Positions 26,744-35,588 of a stretch of 64,000 nucleotides of DNA are shown piece after piece (the first letter of the stretch is position 1; each line of letters begins with the position of its first letter). The notes under the pieces are model-generated. The model made no database searches, was not told where the DNA came from, and saw only the letters and a program-made list of their open reading frames with translations. Origin of the DNA: Candidatus Pullichristensenella avicola (GTDB lineage Bacteria; Bacillota; Clostridia; Christensenellales; Aristaeellaceae); assembly GCA_018711655.1 (NCBI GenBank), contig DVIA01000049.1, forward strand, positions 33,172 through 97,171, given 5' to 3'. Position numbers and translations under genes: made by a program.

Positions 26744-27283
26744 TCAGCCCTTCGCCGCCGCCATGCCGCGTTCGATGGCCTCGCGGTTCTTGGGCATCAT
26801 ATGCTCCTTGGACGGGCCGAACTTATGGCGCATGGCGTCTACCAGCTCTTCTGCCGTAAAGTCGCCGGTAAGCTGCGCCACCGCGCCGAGCATGACCATG
26901 TTGGTCACCTTGGCGCTGCCCAGTTCCGCGGCGATATCGTTGGCGGGAATGGCCGCCACGCGAATATCCGTGCGGGTGGGCTTTTCATCAATCAGGGAAC
27001 TGTTGTAAATGAGCAGGCCGCCGGGTACGACGCTTTTTTCAAACACCGCCAGCGAAGGCTTGTTCATGGCGACGACCACATCGGCGTCCTCCACGCGCGG
27101 AGAGCCAACCGGCTCGTCGGAAACGACCACCGAGCAATTGGCGCTGCCGCCGCGCATTTCCGGGCCGTACGAGGGCATCCAGGAGACTTCCTTGCCCATC
27201 ACCATGCCCGCGTAGGCGATCAACTGACCCATCAGCAGCACGCCCTGGCCGCCGAAGCCGGCGAAAATCATTTGCAGATTCAT
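26744..27283 (-). CDS. korC: 2-oxoacid:ferredoxin oxidoreductase, gamma subunit
   Basis: The protein has 179 residues and begins MNLQMIFAGFGGQGVLLMGQ, the FGGQG signature of the gamma subunit. SWMPSYGPEMRGG near residue 40 and the later NMVMLGA block are conserved. It is the last gene of a four-subunit set (ferredoxin, alpha, beta, gamma) that oxidatively decarboxylates 2-oxoacids with CoA and reduces ferredoxin. GGAGGTCTGAAGC precedes the ATG, overlapping the end of the beta gene. Confidence 0.93.
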   Translation of the reverse strand: MNLQMIFAGFGGQGVLLMGQLIAYAGMVMGKEVSWMPSYGPEMRGGSANCSVVVSDEPVGSPRVEDADVVVAMNKPSLAVFEKSVVPGGLLIYNSSLIDEKPTRTDIRVAAIPANDIAAELGSAKVTNMVMLGAVAQLTGDFTAEELVDAMRHKFGPSKEHMMPKNREAIERGMAAAKG

Positions 27284-27286
27284 GCT

Positions 27287-28021
27287 TCAGACCTCCTTGA
27301 ACACGCCCAGCGGGTATTCCGGAATCATGCGCTCGGCGACAAACTTCAGCGCTTCCTGCGGGCTGCGCCCCCAGTTGGTCGGGCAGGTGGAAAGCACCTC
27401 CACCAGCGAAAGGCCCTTGCCCTCGGCCTGGTGCTCAAACGCCGTAGCGATGACCTTTTTGGCGTTTAAGACGTTCTTGACGTCGTGCACGCTGACGCGG
27501 GCAATGTAGCTCGGGCCATCGAGCGTAGAAAGCATTTCGCAGATGCGGATGGGGTTGCCGTTGCGCTCGGCCGTGCGGCCATAGGGCGAAGTGGTGGTCT
27601 TTTCGCCGATGAGCGTGGTCGGAGCCATCTGCCCGCCGGTCATGCCGTAAATGCCGTTGTTGATGAAGATAACGGTGATCTTCTCGCCGCGGGTGGCGGC
27701 GTGGACGATCTCGGCGGTGCCGATGGAGGCAAGGTCGCCGTCGCCCTGATAGGTAAAGACGATCTTGTCCGGATGCACGCGCTTGGCGCCGGTGGCCACC
27801 GCCGGGGCGCGGCCGTGCGCGGCCTCGTACATATCGCAGTTAAAGTAGTTGTAGGCGAACACGGCGCAGCCGACCGGGGCGACGCCAATGACGTCCTCCT
27901 GGTTGAACTTTTCCGAAAGCACCTCGGCCACCAGGCGATGGATAATGCCATGGGTGCAGCCGGGGCAGTAGTGGAACGGCGTATCCGTGAGGAACTTGGG
28001 GCGCTCGAAAACGGTCGCCAT
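27287..28021 (-). CDS. korB: 2-oxoacid:ferredoxin oxidoreductase, beta (thiamine diphosphate) subunit
   Basis: The protein has 244 residues. [12 protein letters not shown] near residue 18 and the thiamine diphosphate motif [12 protein letters not shown] near residue 88, with [16 protein letters not shown] after it, identify the beta subunit. The start codon overlaps the alpha-gene stop by one base (TAATG). The short form without an extra ferredoxin domain fits 2-oxoglutarate or branched-chain 2-oxoacid enzymes; substrate is not decided by sequence alone. Confidence 0.93.
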   Translation of the reverse strand: MATVFERPKFLTDTPFHYCPGCTHGIIHRLVAEVLSEKFNQEDVIGVAPVGCAVFAYNYFNCDMYEAAHGRAPAVATGAKRVHPDKIVFTYQGDGDLASIGTAEIVHAATRGEKITVIFINNGIYGMTGGQMAPTTLIGEKTTTSPYGRTAERNGNPIRICEMLSTLDGPSYIARVSVHDVKNVLNAKKVIATAFEHQAEGKGLSLVEVLSTCPTNWGRSPQEALKFVAERMIPEYPLGVFKEV

Positions 28022-29082
28022 TACAATCCCTCCTTCATGCTCATCAGTTGATCGTAGACTTCGCGCACGCCGGGGATCATACCGCCGGTGCGGCCGAAGA
28101 AGCGCACGGGGCACTGGCCGTTGACGGCGAGGCGCACGTCGTCAACCATCTGGCCAAGGGACATTTCCACCGTAAGCACGCCCTTGAGGCGCGAAGCGGC
28201 GTCGCAAATGACCTTTTCCGGGAACGGCCAGACGGTGATGGGGCGAATCAGGCCCGCCTTCACGCCCTGCTTGCGGGCGTTGCGCACGGCGGTGAGGGCG
28301 ATGCGGGCGGTGGTGCCGTAGGCGACCACGGCGTACTCGGCGTCGTCCATATACTGCAGATCCACCATCGTCTCATTTTCGGCGATGGCCTTGTACTTGG
28401 CCTCCAGTTTGCGCACCAGCGCCTCGAGCCGGTCGGGCTCGATATACAGGGAATTGATGATGGCGCGCTCGCGGCCGCAGCCCTCGCGCCAGCCGGTGGC
28501 GGCCCAGCTTTTGTCCGTTTCCGCGGGCTTGTATTCGGGCATGGTCACCGGTTCCATCATCTGGCCGATGGCGCCGTCGCCCAAAAGCATGGTGGGCGTG
28601 CGATACCTGTCGGCCACATCGAAGGCCTTCATGGTCAGTTCCACGGCCTCCTGCACCGAAGCGGGCGCAAAGACGGGCAGACGGTAATCGCCATGTCCGC
28701 CGCCGCGGGTGGCCTGATAGTAGTCCGACTGCGCGGGCTGGATGGAGCCGAGGCCCGGGCCGCCGCGGACGATATTGACGATCAGGCAGGGCAGTTCCGC
28801 GCCGGCGATGTAGCTGATGCCCTCCTGCTTGAGCGACACGCCCGGGCTGGAGGAACTGGTCATGGCGCGCGCGCCGGCGCCGGCCGCGCCGTAGACCATA
28901 TTGATGGCCGCGATCTCGCTCTCGGCCTGGATGAACGTGCCGCCCACCTCGGGCAGGCGCTTGCTCATATACTCGGGGATCTCGCTCTGCGGCGTGATCG
29001 GGTAGCCGAAATAGTAGCGGCAGCCGGCCTGCACGGCGGCCTCCGCGATGGCCTCGTTGCCCTTCATCATCTGTCGGTTCAT
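28021..29082 (-). CDS. korA: 2-oxoacid:ferredoxin oxidoreductase, alpha subunit
   Basis: The protein has 353 residues. [14 protein letters not shown] near residue 26 and [23 protein letters not shown] near 77 are conserved in the pyrimidine-binding domain, and the C-terminal domain (about 250-345) has [15 protein letters not shown]. It pairs with the beta subunit to bind thiamine diphosphate. Order and spacing with the ferredoxin, beta and gamma genes define one operon. Close relatives are often annotated as 2-oxoglutarate or 2-oxoisovalerate enzymes. Confidence 0.93.
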   Translation of the reverse strand: MNRQMMKGNEAIAEAAVQAGCRYYFGYPITPQSEIPEYMSKRLPEVGGTFIQAESEIAAINMVYGAAGAGARAMTSSSSPGVSLKQEGISYIAGAELPCLIVNIVRGGPGLGSIQPAQSDYYQATRGGGHGDYRLPVFAPASVQEAVELTMKAFDVADRYRTPTMLLGDGAIGQMMEPVTMPEYKPAETDKSWAATGWREGCGRERAIINSLYIEPDRLEALVRKLEAKYKAIAENETMVDLQYMDDAEYAVVAYGTTARIALTAVRNARKQGVKAGLIRPITVWPFPEKVICDAASRLKGVLTVEMSLGQMVDDVRLAVNGQCPVRFFGRTGGMIPGVREVYDQLMSMKEGL

Positions 29083-29085
29083 TCT

Positions 29086-29295
29086 TTATGCCTGCCTTTC
29101 CACACGAATCACGCAATCCGGGCACATCTGGTAGCACATGCCGCAGGCCACGCACTGATCCACGTCGGTGCAATAGGCCGCGTTATAGCCTTTTTTGTTG
29201 ATGTGCGTCGAAAGCTGAATCAACTTGCGCGGACATGCCTGTACGCAAAGGCCGCAGCCCTTGCAGGCGTCGGTGTCGAATGTGATCTTTGCCAT
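29086..29295 (-). CDS. korD: 2-oxoacid:ferredoxin oxidoreductase, ferredoxin (delta) subunit
   Basis: The 69-residue protein carries two CxxCxxCxxxCP clusters (CKGCGLCVQACP and CVACGMCYQMCP), each binding a [4Fe-4S] centre. The ATG at 29295 follows GGAGGAAAGC. It should take electrons from the alpha-beta subunits and pass them to free ferredoxin. It is the first gene of the oxidoreductase operon. Confidence 0.93.
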   Translation of the reverse strand: MAKITFDTDACKGCGLCVQACPRKLIQLSTHINKKGYNAAYCTDVDQCVACGMCYQMCPDCVIRVERQA

Positions 29296-29327
29296 GCTGC
29301 TTTCCTCCAAAAGCTTGATACGGTTTA

Positions 29328-30560
29328 TTATATCGCCCCGTTGTTAAATTCTCTCGTATGAAGTTTATAGTAGAAACTTTTTCCGTACACATCGGACAGC
29401 CGCAGGCCGATTTCTCCCTCGTACACGGGAACTTCCATTTCCCGCGGCAATTCGGGGCTGCGCCGGGAACGCGCCGCCTGGGTAAGCACGCGCATCTCCC
29501 CATCGCGCAGGTAGCCCAGCGCCCAGTTGTCCATCTCCTCCCAGGGAACGGGCGCCGTTTGCACGCGGACGTGGTAAAACCCCACGCCCGGGCGGATATC
29601 CGCCTCGCAATCGCCCTGCGCGGTCTGTGGGGGCTGAACAAGCTCCCACATCGCGCCGTCGAGGCGGCGGCGCAGTATGTTGGGCGTAAGCGGACATTTG
29701 TCCACGCCCACAAAGCGCCTGCCCAGCCTGCAGGCGGCCTCCAGCGTAGTGCCGGAGCCGGCGAAGGGATCGAGCACCACCTCGCCCTCGCGGGAGGCGC
29801 AACGCACGATCCGCTCCAAAAGCGCCAGGGGCTTTTGCGTATCGTAGCCGGTGCGCTGCGGATCGCGCTGCTGCAGGTGGCTGACGTCATCCCACACGTC
29901 GCTGGGCGGCACGGGGTCGTCGTCATAATAGGTATACACCCGCCCGCCGGAGCGGATGGAGCGATAGACGCGGCCGTCCGGATCCACATGGCGGCGCATG
30001 TGGTTCTGCCGCGGCTCCGCAGGGGCGCGCAGCACGGCGGAAATATCGAAATCGTACCTGCGCGTTTTGCGGTAAAAGAGGATCACGTCGTGCTTGCGGC
30101 TGAAGTACCGCCGCGCCGTACCGCCGGTATGATATACCCAGACGATCTCGTTGAGCAGGTTCTTTTCGCCGAACACCTCGTCCATCAGCAGGCGCAGGCG
30201 CGCCGAGGTGCGAAAATCGCAGTGCAGAAAGAGCATGCCGTCCTCGCTGAGCAGATCGTGGCAACGCTCCAGCACGCGGCGCATCATCGCATAATACGCC
30301 TCCGGAGAAAGGTCGTCGCTGAAGGCGGGCAGGATCAGCGAGCCCTTTCCCGACCTCCACTGCGCCGCGCCCAGGCGCGCGCGCATGACGAACTGTTCGC
30401 CGGTGAGAAACGGGGGGTCCATATAGACCAGCTTTACCGAACCGGCCTGCTCGCGCGAAAGTTCCTCCAGAACGCGCTGCGCGTCGCCCAGGTAAAAGCG
30501 GCCCGCCGCGCCCCGGCCCTCGTAGCGTTCGCGGCTTACCGCCGTCTGTATCGCGCGCAT
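29328..30560 (-). CDS. Orphan DNA methyltransferase (beta-class N6-adenine/N4-cytosine type)
   Basis: The protein has 410 residues. The catalytic motif IV, YMDPPFLTG (about residues 45-53), precedes the SAM motif I region, LDPFAGSGTTLEAA (about 260-273), which is the beta-class order. The C-terminal 120 residues, including VGFYHVRVQTAPVP, are unusual and may bind DNA. No restriction endonuclease or specificity gene is nearby, so it is either a solitary regulatory methylase or a phage-exclusion remnant. The ATG at 30560 follows GGGGGAGA; an earlier ATG is 10 codons upstream. Confidence 0.85.
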   Translation of the reverse strand: MRAIQTAVSRERYEGRGAAGRFYLGDAQRVLEELSREQAGSVKLVYMDPPFLTGEQFVMRARLGAAQWRSGKGSLILPAFSDDLSPEAYYAMMRRVLERCHDLLSEDGMLFLHCDFRTSARLRLLMDEVFGEKNLLNEIVWVYHTGGTARRYFSRKHDVILFYRKTRRYDFDISAVLRAPAEPRQNHMRRHVDPDGRVYRSIRSGGRVYTYYDDDPVPPSDVWDDVSHLQQRDPQRTGYDTQKPLALLERIVRCASREGEVVLDPFAGSGTTLEAACRLGRRFVGVDKCPLTPNILRRRLDGAMWELVQPPQTAQGDCEADIRPGVGFYHVRVQTAPVPWEEMDNWALGYLRDGEMRVLTQAARSRRSPELPREMEVPVYEGEIGLRLSDVYGKSFYYKLHTREFNNGAI

Positions 30561-30712
30561 GCAGCGTCTCCCCCCTGCGGTTTTCTCCAATTATACTACA
30601 TTCTCCGCCCGCGGGCAAGGAAAAGCTGTGGCGCAGCGGCAAAACTTTGTGCCGCCAGGGTAAAAAAAGTGCGTCGGCGCCGGATTTTTTTCGGTTTTGG
30701 CGCGCATCGCGC

Positions 30713-30742
30713 TTGACGCGGCTTTTCACGCTGTGCTAAAAT
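30713..30742 (+). promoter_or_regulatory. Promoter of the isomerase gene
   Basis: TTGACG at 30713-30718 and TAAAAT at 30737-30742 are separated by 18 bases. The leader to the start at 30843 is about 95 bases and holds a LacI-type palindrome. Confidence 0.65.
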
Positions 30743-30762
30743 AATGGCGGTAGAGGAAGGAC

Positions 30763-30776
30763 GGAAAACGTTTTTT
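30763..30776. promoter_or_regulatory. Candidate LacI-family operator
   Basis: GGAAAACGTTTTTT has the central CG and mirrored A/T arms typical of LacI/GalR operators. It lies about 14 bases after the expected transcription start of the isomerase gene. A near copy, GGAAAACGTTATCC, sits at 34463-34476 at the end of the lacI gene. Confidence 0.45.
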
Positions 30777-30842
30777 CTACCTCGTTTTTTTGGTCTATCA
30801 GCGAAAATTGTGAATTCCAAGGTCAAAAGGAGGACATAAACA

Positions 30843-32234
30843 ATGAAAATGGCGCTTTTGGTGGCAAACAGGGGCTTTTTCCCCAGCGAGTTTCTCGACG
30901 ACGCGCGCAGGGAAATGACGCAGGCGGCGGCCAAGCATGGCATCGAGCTTTTGACGATGGATCCGTCCCTGACCCGCTACGGCGCGGTGGAGACCACGCA
31001 GGAGGGCATGAAGTACCACAAGTTCCTCGACGAGCATTACGGCGAGTACGACGGCGTGATCATCTCCCTGCCCAACTTCGGCGATGAAAACGGCATCAAG
31101 GCCGCCCTGTGCGATGTGAACGTGCCCGTGCTTGTGCAGGCCTATCCCGACGAGATCGGCAAGATGGACTTCGCCCGCCGGCGCGACGCCTTCTGCGGCA
31201 AGCTGGGCCTTTGCAGCGTGTTCAAGCAGATGGACTTCAAATTTACCTCCGGCCAGCCGTTTGTAATGCATCCCCTCAGCGAGGATTTCGACAACGAACT
31301 GCGCGATTTCGCCGCCATCTGCCGCATCGTCAAGGCGATGCGCCACCTGCGCGTGGGCGCGTTCGGCGCCCGCACCACCGCCTTCAAGAGCGTCCGCTAC
31401 GACGAGATCGCCATGGAGCGTCGCGGCGTGGAGGTGGAGACCTACGACCTCTCCGCCCTGCTGGCCCGCTATAAGAAGATGAACGATACCGACGCCCTGG
31501 TGAAGGAATGGAACGAGCGCCTGCACGCCGCCATGAGCTTTGAAGGCGCGCCCGAGTACGCCGAAAAGGCGCTTTCCCGCTTTGGCGCCACCATGCAGGC
31601 CTATATCGAAGAAAACAACCTCGGCGCCGTGGCGCTGCGCTGCTGGCCCGAATTGCAGGATGAACTGCACATCGCGCCGTGCTCGCTCCTGGGCTGCCTG
31701 AACATGATGGGCGTTCCCGCCGCCTGCGAGGCCGACGCCTCCAACGTCTACCCCATGGCCGCCCTGCACGCCGCCTCGCAGGCGTCCGTCGCCTGCTGCG
31801 ATTTGAACAACAACTATGGCGCCGATCCCAACAAGCTGATCGTCTTCCACTGCGGCCCGGTGCCGGCCGATATGATGACCAAGCCCGGCGTCATCGAGGA
31901 ACACAAGATGTTCGTCAAGGGTTCCGGCCCGAACTGCTCCTGGGGCCTGAACGTGGGCCGCATCAAGCCCGGCCTGGTCACCTTCGCCGGCGGCCGCACC
32001 GACAATGGCGACTGCCAGTTCTACATGAGCACCGGCGAGATCACCACCGACGAGATCGAACCCGAATACTTCGGCACGCCCGGCGTTCTGCACTCGGAGG
32101 ACCTCCAGCGCAAGCTGCAGAACATCTGCTACGCCGGCTTCCGCCATCACACCACCTTCACCTTCGGCAACTGGGAGCGCGCCATCGACGAAGCGCTGGT
32201 GAAATACCTGGGCTACAAGCGCATCGACATCTAA
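30843..32234 (+). CDS. L-fucose/L-arabinose isomerase-like sugar isomerase
   Basis: The protein has 463 residues. Its N-terminal half has the Rossmann-like sequence of the FucI/AraA fold (VIISLPNFGDENGI; VGAFGARTTAFKSVRYDE). Candidate metal ligands lie in RCWPELQDE, CEADASNVYPM (the C-E-x-D motif) and the C-terminal GFRHHTTFTFGNW. It probably converts an aldose to a ketose with Mn2+. AAAGGAGG lies 8 bases upstream of the ATG. It is followed by an FGGY kinase, consistent with isomerise-then-phosphorylate logic. Members of this broad family act on several sugars, including modified ones, so the substrate stays open. Confidence 0.82.
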   Translation: MKMALLVANRGFFPSEFLDDARREMTQAAAKHGIELLTMDPSLTRYGAVETTQEGMKYHKFLDEHYGEYDGVIISLPNFGDENGIKAALCDVNVPVLVQAYPDEIGKMDFARRRDAFCGKLGLCSVFKQMDFKFTSGQPFVMHPLSEDFDNELRDFAAICRIVKAMRHLRVGAFGARTTAFKSVRYDEIAMERRGVEVETYDLSALLARYKKMNDTDALVKEWNERLHAAMSFEGAPEYAEKALSRFGATMQAYIEENNLGAVALRCWPELQDELHIAPCSLLGCLNMMGVPAACEADASNVYPMAALHAASQASVACCDLNNNYGADPNKLIVFHCGPVPADMMTKPGVIEEHKMFVKGSGPNCSWGLNVGRIKPGLVTFAGGRTDNGDCQFYMSTGEITTDEIEPEYFGTPGVLHSEDLQRKLQNICYAGFRHHTTFTFGNWERAIDEALVKYLGYKRIDI

Positions 32235-32244
32235 GCGCTTCTGT

Positions 32245-32274
32245 GCGGCGCGCTCCTGGCGGGCGCGCCGCTTT
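32245..32274 (+). terminator. Hairpin between isomerase and kinase genes
   Basis: GCGGCGCGC pairs with GCGCGCCGC around a 9-base loop and is followed by TTT. With the kinase 90 bases downstream, it may lower rather than stop read-through. Confidence 0.65.
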
Positions 32275-32363
32275 CCCCCAGGCGCCGCAAGCGGCGAAAG
32301 CGGCGGCCCTGGAAAAACAAGCGAGCATACTTTGCCCCTTTCGGGCGGAGGGAGGCGGCCGTT

Positions 32364-33863
32364 ATGGCCTATATTGGACTGGACGTGGGAACGACCGGCA
32401 GCAAGGCGACGGTCATTTCCCATGACGGGCGGGCGCTGGCCAGCGCCTACCGCGAATACAACCTGCGTTTTCCCGCGCCGGGCTGGGTGGAATTGCGCCC
32501 CTCGGACGTGTGGGAGGCGGTCAAAACCGTGCTCAAAGACGTCGTCGCCGCCTGCGACGCGCCCATCGAGGCGCTGGCAACGGCCTCGTTCGGCGAAGCC
32601 GTCGTGCTCATCGGCCGCGATGGCAAAAGCGTGTGCGACAGCATCTTCTTTACCGACGTGCGCGGCAGCGGCGAACTGGACGATCTGCGCGCGCGGGTGG
32701 ACGCGGACGAATTGATGCGCACCGCGGGCATGCCCATCAACTTCATGTTTACCCTGCCCAAACTGCTGTGGCTGCAAAAGCATCGCCCGGAGGCGCTGGA
32801 AAAAACCGCCAAGATTCTTCCCTACAGCGGCTTTGTCGCCTACATGCTCTCCGGCGAGGCCACGGCGGACGGCTCCCTGGCCTCGCGCACACTCCTGTTC
32901 GACCGCTTCGCGGGCGACTGGAACGCGGCTACCCTGAAGGCCTTCGGCTTTTCGCGCGATCAACTGCCGCGCTATGTGCCGGCCGGCCATCCCGTCGGCC
33001 GCATGCTGGAAAGCGTAGCCCGGGAATTGGGCATTGAGGGCAGGCCCGTGATCGTCTCCGGCGTGCACGACCAGATCGCCGCGGCGCTGGGCGCGGGCGC
33101 GCTGCACCCCGGCCAGGCCGCCGACGGCATTGGCAGCGCCGAGTGCATCTCCTGCGTGCTGCCCGATGCGATGGACCTCAAGGGCATGTTCCGCTACAAC
33201 ATCTGCGCCGAGCCGCACGCCGTGCCGGGGCGCTACCTGGCGCTGGTGTTCAACAACACCGCGGGCGCGGCCCTGAAGTGGTATCGCGACCAGTTCGCCG
33301 CCGAACTGCGCGACCGCTGCCGCGCCGAGGGCAAGAGCGCTTACGACGAATTGAACAAATCCCTGGGCGACGCGCCCTCGCCGGTGCTCTTCCTGCCGCA
33401 CCTTGGCGGCACCGGTACGCCGCACATGGACGCCGAAGCCAAGGGCATGCTGACGGGCCTGACGCTGGGCACCACGGCCGCGGACGTCTATCGCGCGATT
33501 CTCGAAGGCATGGCCTATGAGATGCGCCTCAATCTGGAACTGCTCTCCCGCTTCGGCATGCGCTTTGACGCGCTGATGGCCGGCGGCGGCGGCGCTTCCC
33601 CGGAGGCGCTGCAGATCCGCGCCGACATCTTCGGCCTGCCCATCACGCGCACGCGCGAGACGCAGGCCGGCACCGTGGGCATGGCCATGCTCTGCGGCCT
33701 GGCGACCGGGCAGTTCGCCTCCTTCGACGAGGCGGCGCAGGCGCTGGTGCACGCCGGCGAGACGTTCGAACCGCGCGCAGATCACAAGGCCGAATACGAC
33801 GAGCGCTTTGCCCAGTACAAGCGCATGTACAACGCCTGCCGCCACATCTACGGCCGCGATTGA
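32364..33863 (+). CDS. FGGY-family carbohydrate kinase (xylulokinase-like)
   Basis: The protein has 499 residues. The N-terminal phosphate-1 loop is IGLDVGTTGSKATVI, the catalytic Asp region is SGVHDQIAAALGAGAL (about 232-247), and the adenosine loop region is LMAGGGGASPEALQIRADIFGLPI (about 408-431). GGAGGGAGG precedes the ATG. FGGY kinases phosphorylate ketoses or polyols such as xylulose, ribulose or fuculose. Together with the isomerase and the L-ribulose-phosphate epimerase at 46.8 kb it could form a pentose-type route, but this is inference. Confidence 0.9.
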   Translation: MAYIGLDVGTTGSKATVISHDGRALASAYREYNLRFPAPGWVELRPSDVWEAVKTVLKDVVAACDAPIEALATASFGEAVVLIGRDGKSVCDSIFFTDVRGSGELDDLRARVDADELMRTAGMPINFMFTLPKLLWLQKHRPEALEKTAKILPYSGFVAYMLSGEATADGSLASRTLLFDRFAGDWNAATLKAFGFSRDQLPRYVPAGHPVGRMLESVARELGIEGRPVIVSGVHDQIAAALGAGALHPGQAADGIGSAECISCVLPDAMDLKGMFRYNICAEPHAVPGRYLALVFNNTAGAALKWYRDQFAAELRDRCRAEGKSAYDELNKSLGDAPSPVLFLPHLGGTGTPHMDAEAKGMLTGLTLGTTAADVYRAILEGMAYEMRLNLELLSRFGMRFDALMAGGGGASPEALQIRADIFGLPITRTRETQAGTVGMAMLCGLATGQFASFDEAAQALVHAGETFEPRADHKAEYDERFAQYKRMYNACRHIYGRD

Positions 33864-33870
33864 ACCAAAA

Positions 33871-33904
33871 CGCCCGCCAGCCCCTTCGCGGAGGCTGACG
33901 GGCG
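33871..33904 (+). terminator. Hairpin after the FGGY kinase gene
   Basis: CGCCCGCCAGCC pairs with GGCTGACGGGCG (one mismatch) around a 10-base loop immediately after the stop codon. No long T-tract follows. Confidence 0.7.
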
Positions 33905-34470
33905 CATCAAAACGCGCCCGGGCGGCCGGCGCGTCGCTTGCCGCTTGTTCCGCGCCTGCGCGAAAACGCGCGCCGCTTGTGCGGTTGCCCTCGTCGCAAA
34001 GCGCGGCCCGCCGTTTTTTCGCCGTTGCGCGCCCTGGCCTCCGCGCAGCGCGGGCCTTGGGGTGGCGGCGAGCCGCTCGCGCCTTCTTTGCGGGTTCGTG
34101 CGTCCTGCGGCGGCGCAAAGCGCGCGGATTTCGCGCCATGTGCGCAGATCTCGCTCGTTCCATTTGCGGCGCGGCGTTTGTTCGCGCTTTGCCTCTGCGC
34201 GCGGTTGGCGTCCCCACGGGCGCGGGCAAAGGGCGGCTGATGTTCCGGCGTATTTGCTCTTACGTCCTTGGCGTCCCCACGGGCGCGGGCAAGGGGCGGC
34301 TGCCGCCCTGCGCAAAAACACCCGCCACAACGCGTGACGGGCGAAGGCGCGCCCTCCGGCGCGAAACGGCATCGAACGGCAGGGAAACAGCCGGCTCGTT
34401 CGCCGTTCCGCCGCTCCCGGCGAGGCGTCTGCAGCGCTTTGAACGGGCGGTTTGCGCATTTTGGAAAACG
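33905..34470. other. Gene-free interval with a 63-bp direct repeat
   Basis: This GC-rich stretch between the kinase terminator and the convergent lacI gene holds no convincing gene. It carries two 35-base direct repeats (34205 and 34268) and, at its end, a LacI-type palindrome. Confidence 0.6.
34205..34302. repeat. Two 35-bp direct repeats, 63 bp apart
   Basis: The repeat starts TTGGCGTCCCCACGGGCGCG at 34205-34239 and recurs at 34268-34302 with one mismatch. The 28 bases between them are unrelated. Two copies are too few for a CRISPR call. Confidence 0.75.
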
Positions 34471-34476
34471 TTATCC
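34463..34476. promoter_or_regulatory. Second candidate LacI-family operator
   Basis: GGAAAACGTTATCC is palindromic at 12 of 14 positions and shares GGAAAACGTT with the site at 30763. It overlaps the stop codon of lacI, an unusual place for an operator, so it may be chance or an auxiliary site for DNA looping. Confidence 0.35.
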
Positions 34477-35487
34477 ATGCTCTATGGCCGTGCGTCGCTC
34501 CACCAGCGATACCGGCAGACAGACGCGTTCCATCGGCGCATCCGGCCGGGCCAGGCGCCGCAGGAACAGTTCCACGGCGCGCTCGCCCAGCAGGCGTTTG
34601 GGACAGGCGATGGTCGTGAGCGGCACCGGCAGGCGAATTTCGGACTGTATATCGTCAAACCCGACGACGCTGACGTCCTCGGGCACGCGCAGCCCATGCT
34701 CGTTGAGCACATAAATCGCCTGCCAGGCGACGTAATCGGAAAAGGCGCACACGGCGGTGAAATGTTCGCCGTCGCGCAAAAGCCGCTCGATGCTCTGGGA
34801 AGCGTCTGCGGTGATGCCCACCTCCTGCATCAGCCCCTCGCCGCACGCCACGTTGGCGTCGCGCAGGGCGGCCAGGCAGCCGCGCTTGCGCTCGCGGGCG
34901 CTGGAAACGCACTCCGGCCCGACGAGGAAGAGTATGCGCCGGTGGCCAAGCGAAAGCAGGTGTTCCGCGGCCAGGTACCCGCCGCGAAAGTCGTCGAATA
35001 CGACGCAATCGGGCGAATCGCTTTCAAAACTGCGGCCAATGAGCACGCAGGGCACGCCGTTGCGGCGCAAAAGTTCCACGCCCGGCGCGTCCTCGCGCGT
35101 GGGGCAGAGAAAAACGCCGTCCACATTGCGCGAAAGAGCGGTCACCACGGCGCGCTCCTCCCGGCGGCCGTCCTCGTCGCTGTCGAGAAGGATGGCGCTG
35201 TAGCCGTTGCGTCCCAGGGCGTCCATCAGCCCTTTGGCAAAAATGGAAAAGAGGGGATTGGCGATGTCGCCGAGGATGATGGCCGCCGTTTTGCTCGTGC
35301 CCGAACGCAGCGAGCCGGCCAGGGCGTTGCCGATATAGCCGCTTTCGCGCGCGGCTTCGAGTATGCGCGCGCGCGTCTTTTCAGAAATGCCCGGCTTGTT
35401 GTGCAGCGCTTTGGAAACCGTGCCGACGGTGTGTCCCGTCAGGCGGGCGATGTCCTGCAATTTGGTTTTCGCGTTGCGTGGCGGCAT
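34471..35487 (-). CDS. LacI-family transcriptional regulator
   Basis: The protein has 338 residues. The N-terminal HTH (KLQDIARLTGHTVGTVSKAL) with a hinge helix (SGYIGNALAGSLRSG) precedes a periplasmic-binding-protein-like sensor domain (about 65-335, with ERRTAIEHG at the end). GAGGAGCGAGCC lies upstream of the ATG. It lies between the isomerase-kinase pair and the glycyl radical enzyme pair, diverging from the latter, and probably controls the whole set in response to a sugar. Confidence 0.94.
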   Translation of the reverse strand: MPPRNAKTKLQDIARLTGHTVGTVSKALHNKPGISEKTRARILEAARESGYIGNALAGSLRSGTSKTAAIILGDIANPLFSIFAKGLMDALGRNGYSAILLDSDEDGRREERAVVTALSRNVDGVFLCPTREDAPGVELLRRNGVPCVLIGRSFESDSPDCVVFDDFRGGYLAAEHLLSLGHRRILFLVGPECVSSARERKRGCLAALRDANVACGEGLMQEVGITADASQSIERLLRDGEHFTAVCAFSDYVAWQAIYVLNEHGLRVPEDVSVVGFDDIQSEIRLPVPLTTIACPKRLLGERAVELFLRRLARPDAPMERVCLPVSLVERRTAIEHG

Positions 35488-35528
35488 GGCGGCTCGCTCC
35501 TCAAGAAAATTTGCGGTATTTTAACCAT

Positions 35529-35557
35529 ATAATACGGCGCTTTGGCGGTTTTGTCAA
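35529..35557 (-). promoter_or_regulatory. Sigma-A promoter of lacI
   Basis: On the minus strand TTGACA (35552-35557) and TATTAT (35529-35534) are separated by 17 bases. The activase start is 31 bases away on the other strand, so the two promoters share this short region. Confidence 0.75.
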
Positions 35558-35588
35558 GCGCGACGGGTATCTATAAGGAGGAAGCGCG

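Noticed and set aside
30798..34229. 1143-codon minus-strand frame opposite the isomerase and kinase genes
   Set aside because: Both opposite-strand genes are well-recognised enzymes with ribosome binding sites; the long frame is a GC-bias shadow.
34205..34302. Possible mini-CRISPR
   Set aside because: Only two repeats and one interval, with no cas genes in the window.
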